A DNA stretch of 64,000 bases from Gammaproteobacteria bacterium (GTDB lineage Bacteria; Pseudomonadota; Gammaproteobacteria; SZUA-229). Shown in pieces: positions 47,511 to 59,583 of the stretch. The position numbers were made by a program, and so were the translations under genes. Position 1 is the first letter of the stretch. Every line of letters begins with the position of its first letter. The notes under the pieces were generated by a model. That model did not search any database. It was not told the DNA's origin and was given only the letters and a program-made list of their open reading frames with translations. Location: NCBI GenBank assembly GCA_026195895.1, contig JAPHRO010000019.1, forward strand, positions 1 to 64,000, written 5' to 3'.

Positions 47511-49040
47511 TCAGGCCAACTGATCATCGGCCACATGATATTTTGGATCTTCCATCATATTTACTTCTACCAGATCACCGGCTTTTTCCAGTAACAAAAC
47601 ACATTCTGGACTCAGATGTCTAAAATGCAATGTCTTGCCTGCCTTGATATATTTTTCCGCGAGGGAATCTATTGCTTCGATGGCGGAATGATCTGCAACA
47701 CGAGAATTCTGAAATTCAATAATTACTTCCTGTGGATCATTTTCCGGATCAAATAAATCCATGAAATGTTTTACCGATCCGAAAAATAACGGGCCATTCA
47801 GTTCATAGATGCGAATACCGTATTTATTATCATAAGTTTTTACATTGATATGCTTGGCATGCTCCCAGGCAAACACCAGGGCTGACACAATAACGCCGAC
47901 CACAACCGCCATAGCAAGATCAGTGGCGACCGTCACAGCAGATACCAGAATTAATACAAATGCATCATGACGAGGAATCTTGCCCATGATACGGAAACTG
48001 GACCATTCAAAGGTTCCCATTACTACGATGAACATAACGCCCACCAGGGCTGCCATCGGTATTTGTTCAATAAGGTTGGAAGCAAACAAAATAAAGCCCA
48101 GCAGAAATAATGCCGCCGATATGCCCGATAAACGCTGATGACCGCCAGAATTCACATTGATCATACTCTGGCCTATCATGGCGCAACCGCCCATACCACC
48201 GAAGAAGCCCGTTACGGTATTGGCAATACCCTGGCCAACACATTCGCGGTTTCCACGGCCACGGGTGTTGGTTACTTCATCGATCAGACTCAAGGTCAGT
48301 AGTGATTCGATAAGGCCGACCGCCGCCAGAATGAATGAATAAGGCAAAATAATCATCAGGGTTTCCAGCGTAAAAGGTACCTCTGGAATACTGAAGCTGG
48401 GTAATCCCCCCTCGATGGATGCCAGATCACCAACCGTATTTGTATCAATATTGAGCCCAATCACCAGCAATGAAACCACCAGAATAGCGGCCAATGATGA
48501 TGGAATCGCCGTGGTAAGTTTTGGTAGATACCGAATAATTGCCATGGTCAAAATAATCAGCCCGGCAAAGATAAACAGCGGTGAGCCGGTCATCCACTCT
48601 TTAGTTCCATCGGGGGCGGCAAACTGGAAATGCTGGATCTGTGCCAGGAAAATAACAATTGCCAGACCATTCACAAATCCCAGCATAACTGGATAGGGCA
48701 CGATTCGAATAAATTTACCCAGCTTTAACACACCTGCGCTTATCTGGATCAATCCGGTTAGCACCACCGCTGCAAACAGGTATTCAACGCCATGATCGGC
48801 CACCAGCGACACCATAACCACCGCCATGGCGCCGGTTGCACCTGAAATCATGCCGGGGCGGCCACCAAAAATGGCAGCCAGCAACCCCACCATGAACGCG
48901 GCATAGAGCCCCACCAGCGGATCAACGCCAGCTACAAAAGCAAATGCCACAGCCTCGGGCACCAGCGCTAGAGCGACTGTTAATCCGGATAAAATTTCGT
49001 TTTGAACACAAACACGGTTTTTACAACCTAGCTGAAACAT
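47511..49040 (-). CDS. SulP family anion permease with STAS domain
   Basis: A 509-residue SLC26/SulP transporter with ten or more membrane helices and a C-terminal STAS domain (about 395-495, containing [19 protein letters not shown] and [17 protein letters not shown]). Typical pieces are [31 protein letters not shown] (about 19-49), [19 protein letters not shown], and [27 protein letters not shown] (about 274-300). Substrates in the family are sulfate, bicarbonate and other anions. The sequence alone does not distinguish them. It is a single-gene unit ending in a bidirectional terminator. Confidence 0.9.
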   Translation of the reverse strand: MFQLGCKNRVCVQNEILSGLTVALALVPEAVAFAFVAGVDPLVGLYAAFMVGLLAAIFGGRPGMISGATGAMAVVMVSLVADHGVEYLFAAVVLTGLIQISAGVLKLGKFIRIVPYPVMLGFVNGLAIVIFLAQIQHFQFAAPDGTKEWMTGSPLFIFAGLIILTMAIIRYLPKLTTAIPSSLAAILVVSLLVIGLNIDTNTVGDLASIEGGLPSFSIPEVPFTLETLMIILPYSFILAAVGLIESLLTLSLIDEVTNTRGRGNRECVGQGIANTVTGFFGGMGGCAMIGQSMINVNSGGHQRLSGISAALFLLGFILFASNLIEQIPMAALVGVMFIVVMGTFEWSSFRIMGKIPRHDAFVLILVSAVTVATDLAMAVVVGVIVSALVFAWEHAKHINVKTYDNKYGIRIYELNGPLFFGSVKHFMDLFDPENDPQEVIIEFQNSRVADHSAIEAIDSLAEKYIKAGKTLHFRHLSPECVLLLEKAGDLVEVNMMEDPKYHVADDQLA

Positions 49041-49252
49041 AGATTTCCTTGGTGAATCTGGGGGAATAAACGGCTGCGGAGTTTAGCAGAATCCGTCCAT
49101 TTTTGACACCACGGCTTAGGCTAGCGCCCAGACCTTAATGTGTTTAACGCACATATATCCCTTGATTTATATACTATTATTATATTGAGCCTGGCTGACA
49201 TAGATATACAGAGACAAAAATATGAATTTGTCCAAAACCAACCTGATAGCAG

Positions 49253-52200
49253 ATGAAACATCTAAAAGCACATAAATTTCCGAAACCCCTGCACCGGCAG
49301 CAATCGATTGAACCAAACCGTATCAGGATCAAGAGATGGTCTTTAATAATGATGGGTATATGGACAATATCAATTGTTAGCTCATTTTTACTGAATAACC
49401 ACCAGATTCGCACGCTCATCATGGATCAGGCGCGCTCTGAACTCAGGGCCAGCTTTTTCAAAGACCTCACCTTTCGCCAGTGGGGTACAAAACATGGCGG
49501 CGTATACGTGCCGGTAACCGAAGACACACAGCCGGATCCTTACATAGACTATCTGCCTGAGCGGGATATAACCACACCGTCCGGGCGAGTGCTGACATTG
49601 ATTAACCCTGCACTTATGGTGCGAAAATTCAACGAAATGGCAAAACAAACCAACGCAACACAAGGCCATATCAGCAGCCTGCGCCCGCTTAATCCGATAA
49701 ACCGCCCCGACCCCTGGGAAGCGAAAGCATTAACATTATTTGAATCAGGCACCAATGAAATCACTGAAGTTTCAACAATTGAGGGCAATCCCTATTTGAG
49801 ACTGATCAGGGCACTCACCATGTCCGAGAAGTGCCTTTTGTGTCACCAGCAACAGGGCTATAAAGAAGGAGATGTTGCGGGTGGTGTTAGTGTGTCTGTA
49901 CCTTTATTAGAACTCGAACAAACGGCGGACAAAAAAATAGCTTTTATTGGTCTCGGCCATGGTGCTTTATGGATGCTTGGCATAGCCGGCATCATTCTCG
50001 GCAGCCGCAAATTAATACAGGGTTTTGATGATAGCAATCGAGCCTATATAGCACTGGGTGAAAATGAGGCACGCACCCGATCCATTTTGAGTACGTCATT
50101 AGATGCAATCATCACCATAGATTCGTCAAACATCATCACTGACTGGAACAGGCAAGCTGAAAATATTTTTGGCTGGCCCCGCAGCGACGCAATTGGCAAA
50201 GACCTCGCCGACCTCATCATTCCACCGCAATATCGTGAACAGCATCGCAAAGGCATCGCAACATTTCTTGAAACGGGTGAAGGTCGAGTAATAAATCAGA
50301 GAATGGAAGTCTCTGCCCTGAAAAGCGATGGCACTGAATTCCCAATAGAACTAACCATCGCCCCGATCATTATAGAAGGACAGCCTGCTTTCAGTTCATT
50401 CATTCGGGATATTAGTGAGCAAAAAAAAGCGGCTGTACAAATCAACAACGACTATCATTCTCAACGGGTTATTGCTTCGGTACTGGAAATCTCAACACGT
50501 TCAATACCCTTCAAAGAAAAACTGGAACAATCACTGGATGCGATTTTGTCCACGCCCTGGCTAAGCCTACAGGGCACAGGCATGGTTTTTGTTGTCGATA
50601 AAGAAGCTGAAAATTTAATTTTAACCGCCGAACGAGGCGTTTCTGAAACCATTCAGCTCAGGTGTAGCCAGGTCAAATTTGGTGAATGTCTGTGCGGTCA
50701 AACAGCACAAACACAACAGGAGATCTACACGTACTGTCTCGATGAAAAACACACGGTAAAATATGAGGGCATGCAGGAACATGGCCACTACTGTATCCCA
50801 ATAAATTCTGCAGACCGGCTTATGGGTGTGCTCAATTTATATCTGGATCATGGCCATAAAAAAAATGATGAGGAATTAAAATTTCTTAAAGCGATAGCCA
50901 ACACCCTGGGCAATATAATCCAGCAACAGCAAAATGAAGAAAAACTACAGCACTATGCCTATTATGATGAATTAACTGAACTGCCCAATCGCACCCTGTT
51001 TGTTAATCGCTTAAATCAGTGCATTAAACAAACCAGACGTGATCCATCTTATATCTATGCCGTATTGTTTCTCGATCTTGATCGATTTAAAAACATTAAT
51101 GACAGTCTGGGCCACACGGTAGGTGATCAGGTGCTGGACAATGTTGCCGAACGGCTAAATAAATGTGTCCGTCAAACAGATACTGTCGCCAGATTAGGCG
51201 GTGACGAATTCGCAATACTATTAGATAATATTGAGAATATTTCTGTTTCATATCGTACCGCCAGTCGAATTCATCAGGAACTGGTTAACCCATTGAAGCT
51301 AGCTCGCCACGAAGTCTACACTTCCACCAGCATCGGTATAGTTCCCGGTCTGGTTACTTATGAAACTCCCAGCGATTTACTACGTGATGCGGATATCGCC
51401 ATGTATCGCGCAAAGAAAAAAGGCAATGGTCATACTGAAATTTTTGATGAAAAAATGCATGCCCAGGCCGTTAAAACATTAGGTATTGAAACCGAATTAC
51501 GTCGGGCGCTGGAACGACAGGAATTCAATATTTATTTACAGCCGATTATATCCCTGCAAAACAATCGACTGATTGGTTTTGAATCATTATTACGCTGGAA
51601 CAACCCAGAACGCGGACTGGTCTCCCCGGTAGATTTCATTCCCATTGCGGAAGAAACCGGTCTGATTAATGAAATAGGATTATGGGTGCTACAGGAATCA
51701 TGCAGACAAGTCCAGCTCTGGAATAACAATTACCCGGAACACAAGTCACTTTATGTTAGTGTTAATTTATCCCCTGTCCAGTTCCTTAAAAAAGATCTTA
51801 TTTCTCAAATCGATAATCATTTGAATTCAATTTCATTTGATACAGCTAATTTACGTCTGGAGATTACCGAAAGTATATTAATGGAGAATCCTGAAACAGC
51901 AGCGCAAATACTTCAGGACCTAAAGAACCGGAATATTCGTTTATACCTGGATGATTTTGGGACAGGCTATTCTTCGCTAAGTTACCTGCATAACTTTCCT
52001 TTCGACACATTAAAAATAGACCGAAGTTTTATATCTAAACTCGCTACGGGCAATGAACATATTGGTATGGTTAAGACCATTATCGCGGTAGCGAAAAACT
52101 TCGGTATGGATGTAATTGCTGAAGGTGTAGAAACGACAGAAGAATTAGCAATACTAAAAAACCTGGGCTGCCATAATATACAGGGCTACTATTTTTCGCC

Positions 52201-52261
52201 GCCGGTCACAATAAGCGATGCAGAAAAAATGTTAGTCAACCCGGTTTTGTATAACAGTTAG
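49253..52261 (+). CDS. Haem-sensor GGDEF-EAL protein (DUF3365-PAS-GAF-GGDEF-EAL)
   Basis: A 1002-residue inner-membrane c-di-GMP enzyme. Two transmembrane helices (about 30-50 and 228-252) flank a periplasmic domain of the DUF3365/Tll0287 type, whose C194-L-L-C197-H198 motif binds c-type haem. A PAS domain (about 275-395), a Cys-rich GAF domain (about 400-555), a GGDEF domain with intact GGDEF (649-653) and an EAL domain follow. The EAL motif reads ESL (777-779), a common variant. Other phosphodiesterase residues are present: NLSPVQF, EITES, DDFGTGYSS, KIDRSF, EGVET, and QGYYFSPP. It may both make and break c-di-GMP in response to redox or gas signals (inference). A 17-codon frame (49222-49275) overlaps its start and could couple translation. 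Confidence 0.92.
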   Translation: MKHLKAHKFPKPLHRQQSIEPNRIRIKRWSLIMMGIWTISIVSSFLLNNHQIRTLIMDQARSELRASFFKDLTFRQWGTKHGGVYVPVTEDTQPDPYIDYLPERDITTPSGRVLTLINPALMVRKFNEMAKQTNATQGHISSLRPLNPINRPDPWEAKALTLFESGTNEITEVSTIEGNPYLRLIRALTMSEKCLLCHQQQGYKEGDVAGGVSVSVPLLELEQTADKKIAFIGLGHGALWMLGIAGIILGSRKLIQGFDDSNRAYIALGENEARTRSILSTSLDAIITIDSSNIITDWNRQAENIFGWPRSDAIGKDLADLIIPPQYREQHRKGIATFLETGEGRVINQRMEVSALKSDGTEFPIELTIAPIIIEGQPAFSSFIRDISEQKKAAVQINNDYHSQRVIASVLEISTRSIPFKEKLEQSLDAILSTPWLSLQGTGMVFVVDKEAENLILTAERGVSETIQLRCSQVKFGECLCGQTAQTQQEIYTYCLDEKHTVKYEGMQEHGHYCIPINSADRLMGVLNLYLDHGHKKNDEELKFLKAIANTLGNIIQQQQNEEKLQHYAYYDELTELPNRTLFVNRLNQCIKQTRRDPSYIYAVLFLDLDRFKNINDSLGHTVGDQVLDNVAERLNKCVRQTDTVARLGGDEFAILLDNIENISVSYRTASRIHQELVNPLKLARHEVYTSTSIGIVPGLVTYETPSDLLRDADIAMYRAKKKGNGHTEIFDEKMHAQAVKTLGIETELRRALERQEFNIYLQPIISLQNNRLIGFESLLRWNNPERGLVSPVDFIPIAEETGLINEIGLWVLQESCRQVQLWNNNYPEHKSLYVSVNLSPVQFLKKDLISQIDNHLNSISFDTANLRLEITESILMENPETAAQILQDLKNRNIRLYLDDFGTGYSSLSYLHNFPFDTLKIDRSFISKLATGNEHIGMVKTIIAVAKNFGMDVIAEGVETTEELAILKNLGCHNIQGYYFSPPVTISDAEKMLVNPVLYNS

Positions 52262-52281
52262 TTTTTAAAAAATTCCGGACA

Positions 52282-52320
52282 AAAAAAAGCCGCCACCTTG
52301 AATAGGCAGCGGCTTTTTAT
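52282..52320. terminator. Bidirectional terminator between the GGDEF-EAL gene and adk
   Basis: A perfect ten-base-pair stem (AAAAAGCCGC with GCGGCTTTTT) and a 15-base loop, with A-run before and T-run after. It ends both the plus-strand GGDEF-EAL gene and the minus-strand adk. Confidence 0.85.
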
Positions 52321-52335
52321 CTAGCAATACCGGAT

Positions 52336-52977
52336 TTATTTACCCAGTTTTTTCTTGATAGCATCAATTACTGCATCAGATGAAGTTGCAGTCACCGTCA
52401 GTAACATGCCTTCTTTTTCATAGAAACCAGCCAGTGGCGCTGTTTTCTCATTGTATACATCCAGACGATTACTGATAGCTTCTTCAGTTTCATCATCACG
52501 TTGTACAACCGGGCCACCACACTTGTCACATTTGCCTTCTTCTTTTGGTGGGTTAGATTTGACGTTGTAAATCTCGCCACAATCAGTACAGGTACGACGT
52601 GTTGTCAGGCGATCCAGGATCACATCACGTGGCACATCGATGTTCACAACACAATCCAGCTCTTCACCCATCTCAGCCAGCAGTACTTTAAGTGCTTCGG
52701 CCTGAGGAATAGTACGAGGAAAACCGTCTAACAGGTAACCTGCTTTGCAATCGTCTTCTTTCAGGCGTTCACCCATGATGCCCATGATCAGATCATCAGA
52801 AACCAGGTCACCGGCTTTCATCGCAGCTTCGGCTTTTTTGCCCAGCTCGGTGCCCGCGGCTACCGCAGCGCGCAGAATGTCGCCCGTTGAAATTTGAACA
52901 GAGCCGTCCATTTTAGTCAGTAATTTTGCAACAGTGCCTTTACCTGCACCAGGCGCACCTAAAAGAATCAGTTTCAT
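52336..52977 (-). CDS. adk: Adenylate kinase with zinc-type LID
   Basis: It interconverts ATP plus AMP and two ADP. The 213-residue protein has the P-loop GAPGAGKGT (residues 7-15), the AMP-binding segment ISTGDILRAAVAAGTELG and the GYLLDGFPRT signature (about 80-89). The LID (about 125-155) carries four Cys in a CxxC...CxxC arrangement (CTDCGEIYN and KCDKCGGP), the structural zinc site found in Gram-positive and some proteobacterial enzymes. E. coli lacks these Cys. It is a single-gene unit with a terminator at its end. Confidence 0.97.
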   Translation of the reverse strand: MKLILLGAPGAGKGTVAKLLTKMDGSVQISTGDILRAAVAAGTELGKKAEAAMKAGDLVSDDLIMGIMGERLKEDDCKAGYLLDGFPRTIPQAEALKVLLAEMGEELDCVVNIDVPRDVILDRLTTRRTCTDCGEIYNVKSNPPKEEGKCDKCGGPVVQRDDETEEAISNRLDVYNEKTAPLAGFYEKEGMLLTVTATSSDAVIDAIKKKLGK

Positions 52978-53176
52978 GGGATATCCTCAGAAATATATAA
53001 AATCCGGTTCATGGCCTGTTAGCAGACACATGGGCTTAAAAATTCAGGGGCGTATTTTGCGGTTTTCGGGAGTTTAAAGCAAATAAAATTAGACGGATCA
53101 CCAGCGATGGCTCGTTCCCGACAGCATAGCACCGCAAAAAACCGGCTTTTTGCTTATAAAACCGGCCGATCTTGCG

Positions 53177-54841
53177 CTAACCCCCTTTCAGTGGCCGATT
53201 GGCCTTGTAATAGTTGATCAGTCCGTTGGTCGAGCTATCATGGCTACGCACCGGCTGCAGGTCGTTTAATTCATGTAAAATACTGGTCGCCAGATGCTTA
53301 CCCAGTTCAACGCCCCACTGATCGAATGAATTTAGATTCCAGATAACCCCCTGCACGAAAATCTTGTGTTCATAGAGTGCGATGAGAGATCCAAGCGTTT
53401 TCGGATCCAGCGTCTTAAACAGGAAAGTATTGGTCGGGCGGTTTCCTGGAAATATTTTATAGGGTAGTAATTTTTCTATCTCCTGCTCATTCAGGCCGGT
53501 GGCCTTGAGCTCCGCATAGACTTCATCCCGTGTTTTACCTTTCATCATAGCTTCAGTCTGGGCGAACACATTCGACATCAGCGCCCGATGATGCTCTGCA
53601 ATACATCGGAAATTGGAAATTGGCGCCAGCATATCTGCGGGCACCAGCTTGGTACCCTGGTGCAATAGCTGATAAAAAGCATGCTGGCTGGCAATGCCAA
53701 TCTCACCAAACAGGATCGGGCCGGTCGAATAATCCACCGCCTGGCCGTCACGATCGACAGCCTTGCCATTGCTCTCCATATCCGCCTGTTGCAGATAAGC
53801 AGGAAAACGGTGCAGATGTTGATCATAAGGCAAAATAGCAATCGCTTCCGAGCCAAAGAAATTGTTATACCAGATGCCCAGCAAAGCCATGATGACAGGA
53901 ATATTCTGCTCGAATGGCGTATGACGGAAGTGCTGATCGGCTGCATAGGCACCCTGCAGCAAGGCATCGAAATTCTCTGAGCCGATGGCAATGACAATGC
54001 TCAGGCCAATGGCAGACCACATCGAATAACGGCCACCGACCCAGTCCCACATTTTAAAGACATTAGCTTCAGCGATACCAAATGCCATCGCCGCTTCAAT
54101 ATTGGCGGTTACGGCGACAAAATGCCGGTGCAACTCACTTTCATCCTCAATTTTCCTGAGCAACCATTTACGGGCGGTCATAGCATTGACCATGGTGTCC
54201 TGGGTAGTAAAGCTTTTTGAGGACACAATAAAGAGTGTGGTTTCCGGATTCAGTGTTTCCAGCGTATCGTTGATATGATTCTCATCGATGTTGGACACAT
54301 AGTGAATATGTAAATCCCTGATCGCATAAGGCCGCAACGCCTCTGTGGCCATTAACGGCCCGAGATGGGAGCCGCCAATACCGATATTGACCACATCGGT
54401 GATCGGTTGGCCAGTCACCCCACGCCAGCAACGAGTACGCACGGATTCAGCCAGTTGTTTCACCCGTTTAAGCTCACCGCAGACTTCTGGCATCACATCT
54501 TCACCGCCGATGGTCATGGGCTCGCTGCCGCTCTGTGGGCAATTTCTTAAGGCCACATGAAGGACTGCCCTTTGCTCGGTATGGTTAATGATTTCGCCAC
54601 CGAACATCCGCTTGATCCAGTTTTCCAGATCAGAGTCCCTGGCAAGCTGGAGCAACAAATCCATTGTTTCACTGGAGATTCGATTTTTTGAATAGTCGAA
54701 CAGGATATCGTTCAGTTTCAGTGAAAATTGTTCAAAGCGCTGCGCATCCTGCTCGAACATATCACGCATATGTACATCTTTTATCATCTGGTAATGCTGC
54801 TGCAACTTCGACCAGATGTGTCGTTCTGATAATTTTGTCAT
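53177..54841 (-). CDS. pgi: Glucose-6-phosphate isomerase
   Basis: It interconverts glucose-6-phosphate and fructose-6-phosphate. The 554-residue protein is the long proteobacterial form. Motifs are VNIGIGGSHLGPLMATEAL (about residues 147-165), VSSKSFTTQDTMVNA, the catalytic VGGRYSMWSAIGLSI (about 268-282), and GVELGKHLA with the catalytic Lys near 510. It lies on the minus strand, divergent from pgm. Confidence 0.98.
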   Translation of the reverse strand: MTKLSERHIWSKLQQHYQMIKDVHMRDMFEQDAQRFEQFSLKLNDILFDYSKNRISSETMDLLLQLARDSDLENWIKRMFGGEIINHTEQRAVLHVALRNCPQSGSEPMTIGGEDVMPEVCGELKRVKQLAESVRTRCWRGVTGQPITDVVNIGIGGSHLGPLMATEALRPYAIRDLHIHYVSNIDENHINDTLETLNPETTLFIVSSKSFTTQDTMVNAMTARKWLLRKIEDESELHRHFVAVTANIEAAMAFGIAEANVFKMWDWVGGRYSMWSAIGLSIVIAIGSENFDALLQGAYAADQHFRHTPFEQNIPVIMALLGIWYNNFFGSEAIAILPYDQHLHRFPAYLQQADMESNGKAVDRDGQAVDYSTGPILFGEIGIASQHAFYQLLHQGTKLVPADMLAPISNFRCIAEHHRALMSNVFAQTEAMMKGKTRDEVYAELKATGLNEQEIEKLLPYKIFPGNRPTNTFLFKTLDPKTLGSLIALYEHKIFVQGVIWNLNSFDQWGVELGKHLATSILHELNDLQPVRSHDSSTNGLINYYKANRPLKGG

Positions 54842-56816
<1,975 letters not shown>

Positions 56817-56927
56817 GGCACCTCTGATTAATTATATCGACCATATTTGCCTGTTAGCAGAGGCATACAAATATTTTCGTTTAAAAAATTATAATCACAA
56901 CAATAAAAACACTTTTCTGGATACTGA

Positions 56928-59492
56928 ATGATGAACGAAACAATCTACGAATTAGAAGTCCGACCCTTTATACCTGACGAATTGTTTGGTCTGATTGAGT
57001 TATCAAATAACCTGCTATACAGTTGGGATAGAAACGCCCGTGGTTTATTTTATCGACTTGACCCAAAACTTTGGGAACAATGCGACCACAATCCAAAAGT
57101 ATTTCTTCGCCGTGTTTCACAGCGTGTCCTGGAAGAAGCCATTCAGGACAACGTGTTTATGGAAGAATACTCACGCGTTATCTCTACTTTTGAATCTTAT
57201 CTGGCAAAAAACACCCACCATGATATTGATGAATACCTTGATGTCGACAATGACCTGATCGCCTACTTTTGTGCTGAATTTGGTTTACATGAAAGTTTTC
57301 CAATTTACTCCGGCGGCCTGGGTATTTTAGCCGGCGATCATTGCAAGGCAGTCAGCGATCTGGGCGTCCCTTTTGTGGCCATTGGCCTGCTGTATCGCCA
57401 GGGTTATTTCAGCCAGGAAATCGATGCCTGTGGCAATCAGGTCGCAATTTATAACACCACTCGCTTTAGTGAATTACCCATTGAACGCGCAGTAAATAGC
57501 AAAGGCGAAAAAATTACAATAACAGTCGATATGGCTGGACATGAAGTTAAATTAAAAGCCTGGAAAGCCATGACTGGCCACACCACAATGTATTTTCTGG
57601 ACAGCAATGTGGCAGAAAATAGTGAACAGGATCGACAGATTACTTTCCGCCTCTACGGCGGCGATAAAACCACGCGTATACAGCAGGAAATCGTGCTAGG
57701 TATCGGTGGTGTCAGATTAATTCGTGAACTCGGATTAACTCCAACCGCATGGCATATTAATGAAGGGCATGCTGCATTTCAAATTATTGAACGATGCCGA
57801 GAAATACTTGGCGATGATATGGATTTTGCATCCGCGCTGGAACAGGTTGCTGCAGGCACCGTATTTACCACGCATACTCCAGTACCTGCGGGACATGATA
57901 TTTTCGATAAAAATTTAATGATCGAATATTTTTCTAACTGCTGTAAACGTCTAAATATTGATTTTGATGATTTCATGTCTTTTGGTCATTCACCAATCGC
58001 TGAAAACAGTTTTAACATGACAGCTTTTGCGCTACGTGGATCACGTTTTCACAACGGCGTTAGTCAAATCCACGGTAATGTTGCATCAAACATGGAATCC
58101 TATGTCTGGCCACAAATACCTGTGAATGAAAACCCCATACGCTATGTCACCAATGGCGTACACGCGCCTACTTTTCTGGCCAGAGAATGGTTAAATCTAT
58201 TCGACATGCGCTTTCGTGAGTGGCGCAATAAATTACTGGATGACGACTACTGGGCATGTATAGATGAAATCCCCGATCATCGTTTCTGGAGTTTGCGTCA
58301 GGAATTAAAAAGTCAAATGCTAAACGAAACGCTTAAACGCACTAACAAACGTTACAAGCGCAATCATAGCAACGACGCCTTAATTAGCCACGTTACGCAA
58401 AGCATTGTCGAATCTGAGAGCGATGTACTTGTGTTAGGTTTCGCGCGTCGTTTTGCTACCTATAAAAGAGCAACCCTGTTATTTTCAGATCCCGAACGAC
58501 TGGCGCGTTTATTAAACGATCCAGAAAGACCGGTGGTTCTCATGTTTGCCGGTAAAGCGCATCCAAAAGATGATCCTGGCCAGACTTTGATACGCACCAT
58601 TCATGAGTTTGCCCATCGCCCAGAATTCTTAGGCAAAATAATATTGCTCGAAGGCTACAACATGGCCATGGCTAGAAACCTGGTAACCGGGGTAGATGTC
58701 TGGATTAACACACCCGAATATCCAATGGAAGCCAGCGGAACATCAGGACAAAAAGCAGCCATCAATGGTGTTTTAAATTTAAGTGTGCTGGATGGCTGGT
58801 GGGGCGAAGGCTTCAATGGCAAAAATGGCTGGGGAATTTCACCTCATGGCCCAGAAACGACAGCTGACGTTCGTGATCGCGAAGAAGCAAACGAATTGCT
58901 GGAAATTCTGGAATATGAAATTATCCCCACGTTTTATAACCGCGGCAAACAGGGATATTCAAAAGACTGGGTAAAACTATCCAAAGAATCCATGAAATCA
59001 TGCATTCCACAGTTCAATGCCTCACGCATGGTAATGGACTATGTAAAGAACTTTTATACACCGGCGACGATCCAGTATCGACGAATGAAAGAAAATAATT
59101 CAGCTCCGGCAAAAGAACTGGCGAAATGGAAAGCTAAAATACATGCTCAATGGCACAATATCAAAATTGAAAGGGTCGATGATGCAGCAACAGCTATTAA
59201 TGATGGTGAAGCTTTATCAATAAATATCAAAGCCTATCTTAATGGCCTGTCACCAGAAGACGTTGCAGTGGAATGCATGGTTGATACCAGCCCAGATCAA
59301 ATCGATGAAAATCTATTCGATAATCCTACCTGCTACCGGCTGAATTATGTACGTGAAGAAAATGGCTCACATATTTTCTCGCTCGATTTACAACCGGTTA
59401 ACTCGGGTATAAATTATTATAAGATCCGTATTTTTCCCTACCACGAACTGCTAAGCCACCCATTGGAAACTGGCTACATGATATGGTTATAA
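56928..59492 (+). CDS. glgP: Alpha-glucan (glycogen/maltodextrin) phosphorylase
   Basis: It releases glucose-1-phosphate from alpha-1,4-glucans using PLP. At 854 residues it belongs to the archaeal/bacterial-type alpha-glucan phosphorylase subfamily. The start contains LYSWDRNARGLFYRLDP; then AEFGLHESFPIYSGGLGILAGDHCKAVSDL (about 113-142), WHINEGHAAFQ (about 272-282), FTTHTPVPAGHD (about 312-323) and the PLP segment EASGTSGQKAAINGVLNLS (about 602-620) with the Schiff-base Lys. It follows pgm after 111 bases, is followed by a hairpin terminator, and runs toward malQ. Confidence 0.95.
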   Translation: MMNETIYELEVRPFIPDELFGLIELSNNLLYSWDRNARGLFYRLDPKLWEQCDHNPKVFLRRVSQRVLEEAIQDNVFMEEYSRVISTFESYLAKNTHHDIDEYLDVDNDLIAYFCAEFGLHESFPIYSGGLGILAGDHCKAVSDLGVPFVAIGLLYRQGYFSQEIDACGNQVAIYNTTRFSELPIERAVNSKGEKITITVDMAGHEVKLKAWKAMTGHTTMYFLDSNVAENSEQDRQITFRLYGGDKTTRIQQEIVLGIGGVRLIRELGLTPTAWHINEGHAAFQIIERCREILGDDMDFASALEQVAAGTVFTTHTPVPAGHDIFDKNLMIEYFSNCCKRLNIDFDDFMSFGHSPIAENSFNMTAFALRGSRFHNGVSQIHGNVASNMESYVWPQIPVNENPIRYVTNGVHAPTFLAREWLNLFDMRFREWRNKLLDDDYWACIDEIPDHRFWSLRQELKSQMLNETLKRTNKRYKRNHSNDALISHVTQSIVESESDVLVLGFARRFATYKRATLLFSDPERLARLLNDPERPVVLMFAGKAHPKDDPGQTLIRTIHEFAHRPEFLGKIILLEGYNMAMARNLVTGVDVWINTPEYPMEASGTSGQKAAINGVLNLSVLDGWWGEGFNGKNGWGISPHGPETTADVRDREEANELLEILEYEIIPTFYNRGKQGYSKDWVKLSKESMKSCIPQFNASRMVMDYVKNFYTPATIQYRRMKENNSAPAKELAKWKAKIHAQWHNIKIERVDDAATAINDGEALSINIKAYLNGLSPEDVAVECMVDTSPDQIDENLFDNPTCYRLNYVREENGSHIFSLDLQPVNSGINYYKIRIFPYHELLSHPLETGYMIWL

Positions 59493-59524
59493 ATTCCTGA
59501 TAGAAAAGCCAAAAAATCCGTGTA

Positions 59525-59559
59525 GAATCGCCATGCCTTGCATGGTGATTCTTTATTAT
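59525..59559 (+). terminator. Hairpin terminator between glgP and malQ
   Basis: GAATCGCCATGC (59525-59536) pairs with GCATGGTGATTC (59540-59551) with one G-U pair and a CTT loop, followed by TTTATTAT. It lies 33 bases after glgP and probably ends that transcript. Confidence 0.65.
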
Positions 59560-59583
59560 CTGCTTTAATATTCTGGCTGCCTT

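Noticed and set aside
51581-51589. EAL motif reading ESL in the GGDEF-EAL protein as evidence of inactivity
   Set aside because: Substitution of the central Ala is common in active phosphodiesterases, and all other catalytic residues are present.
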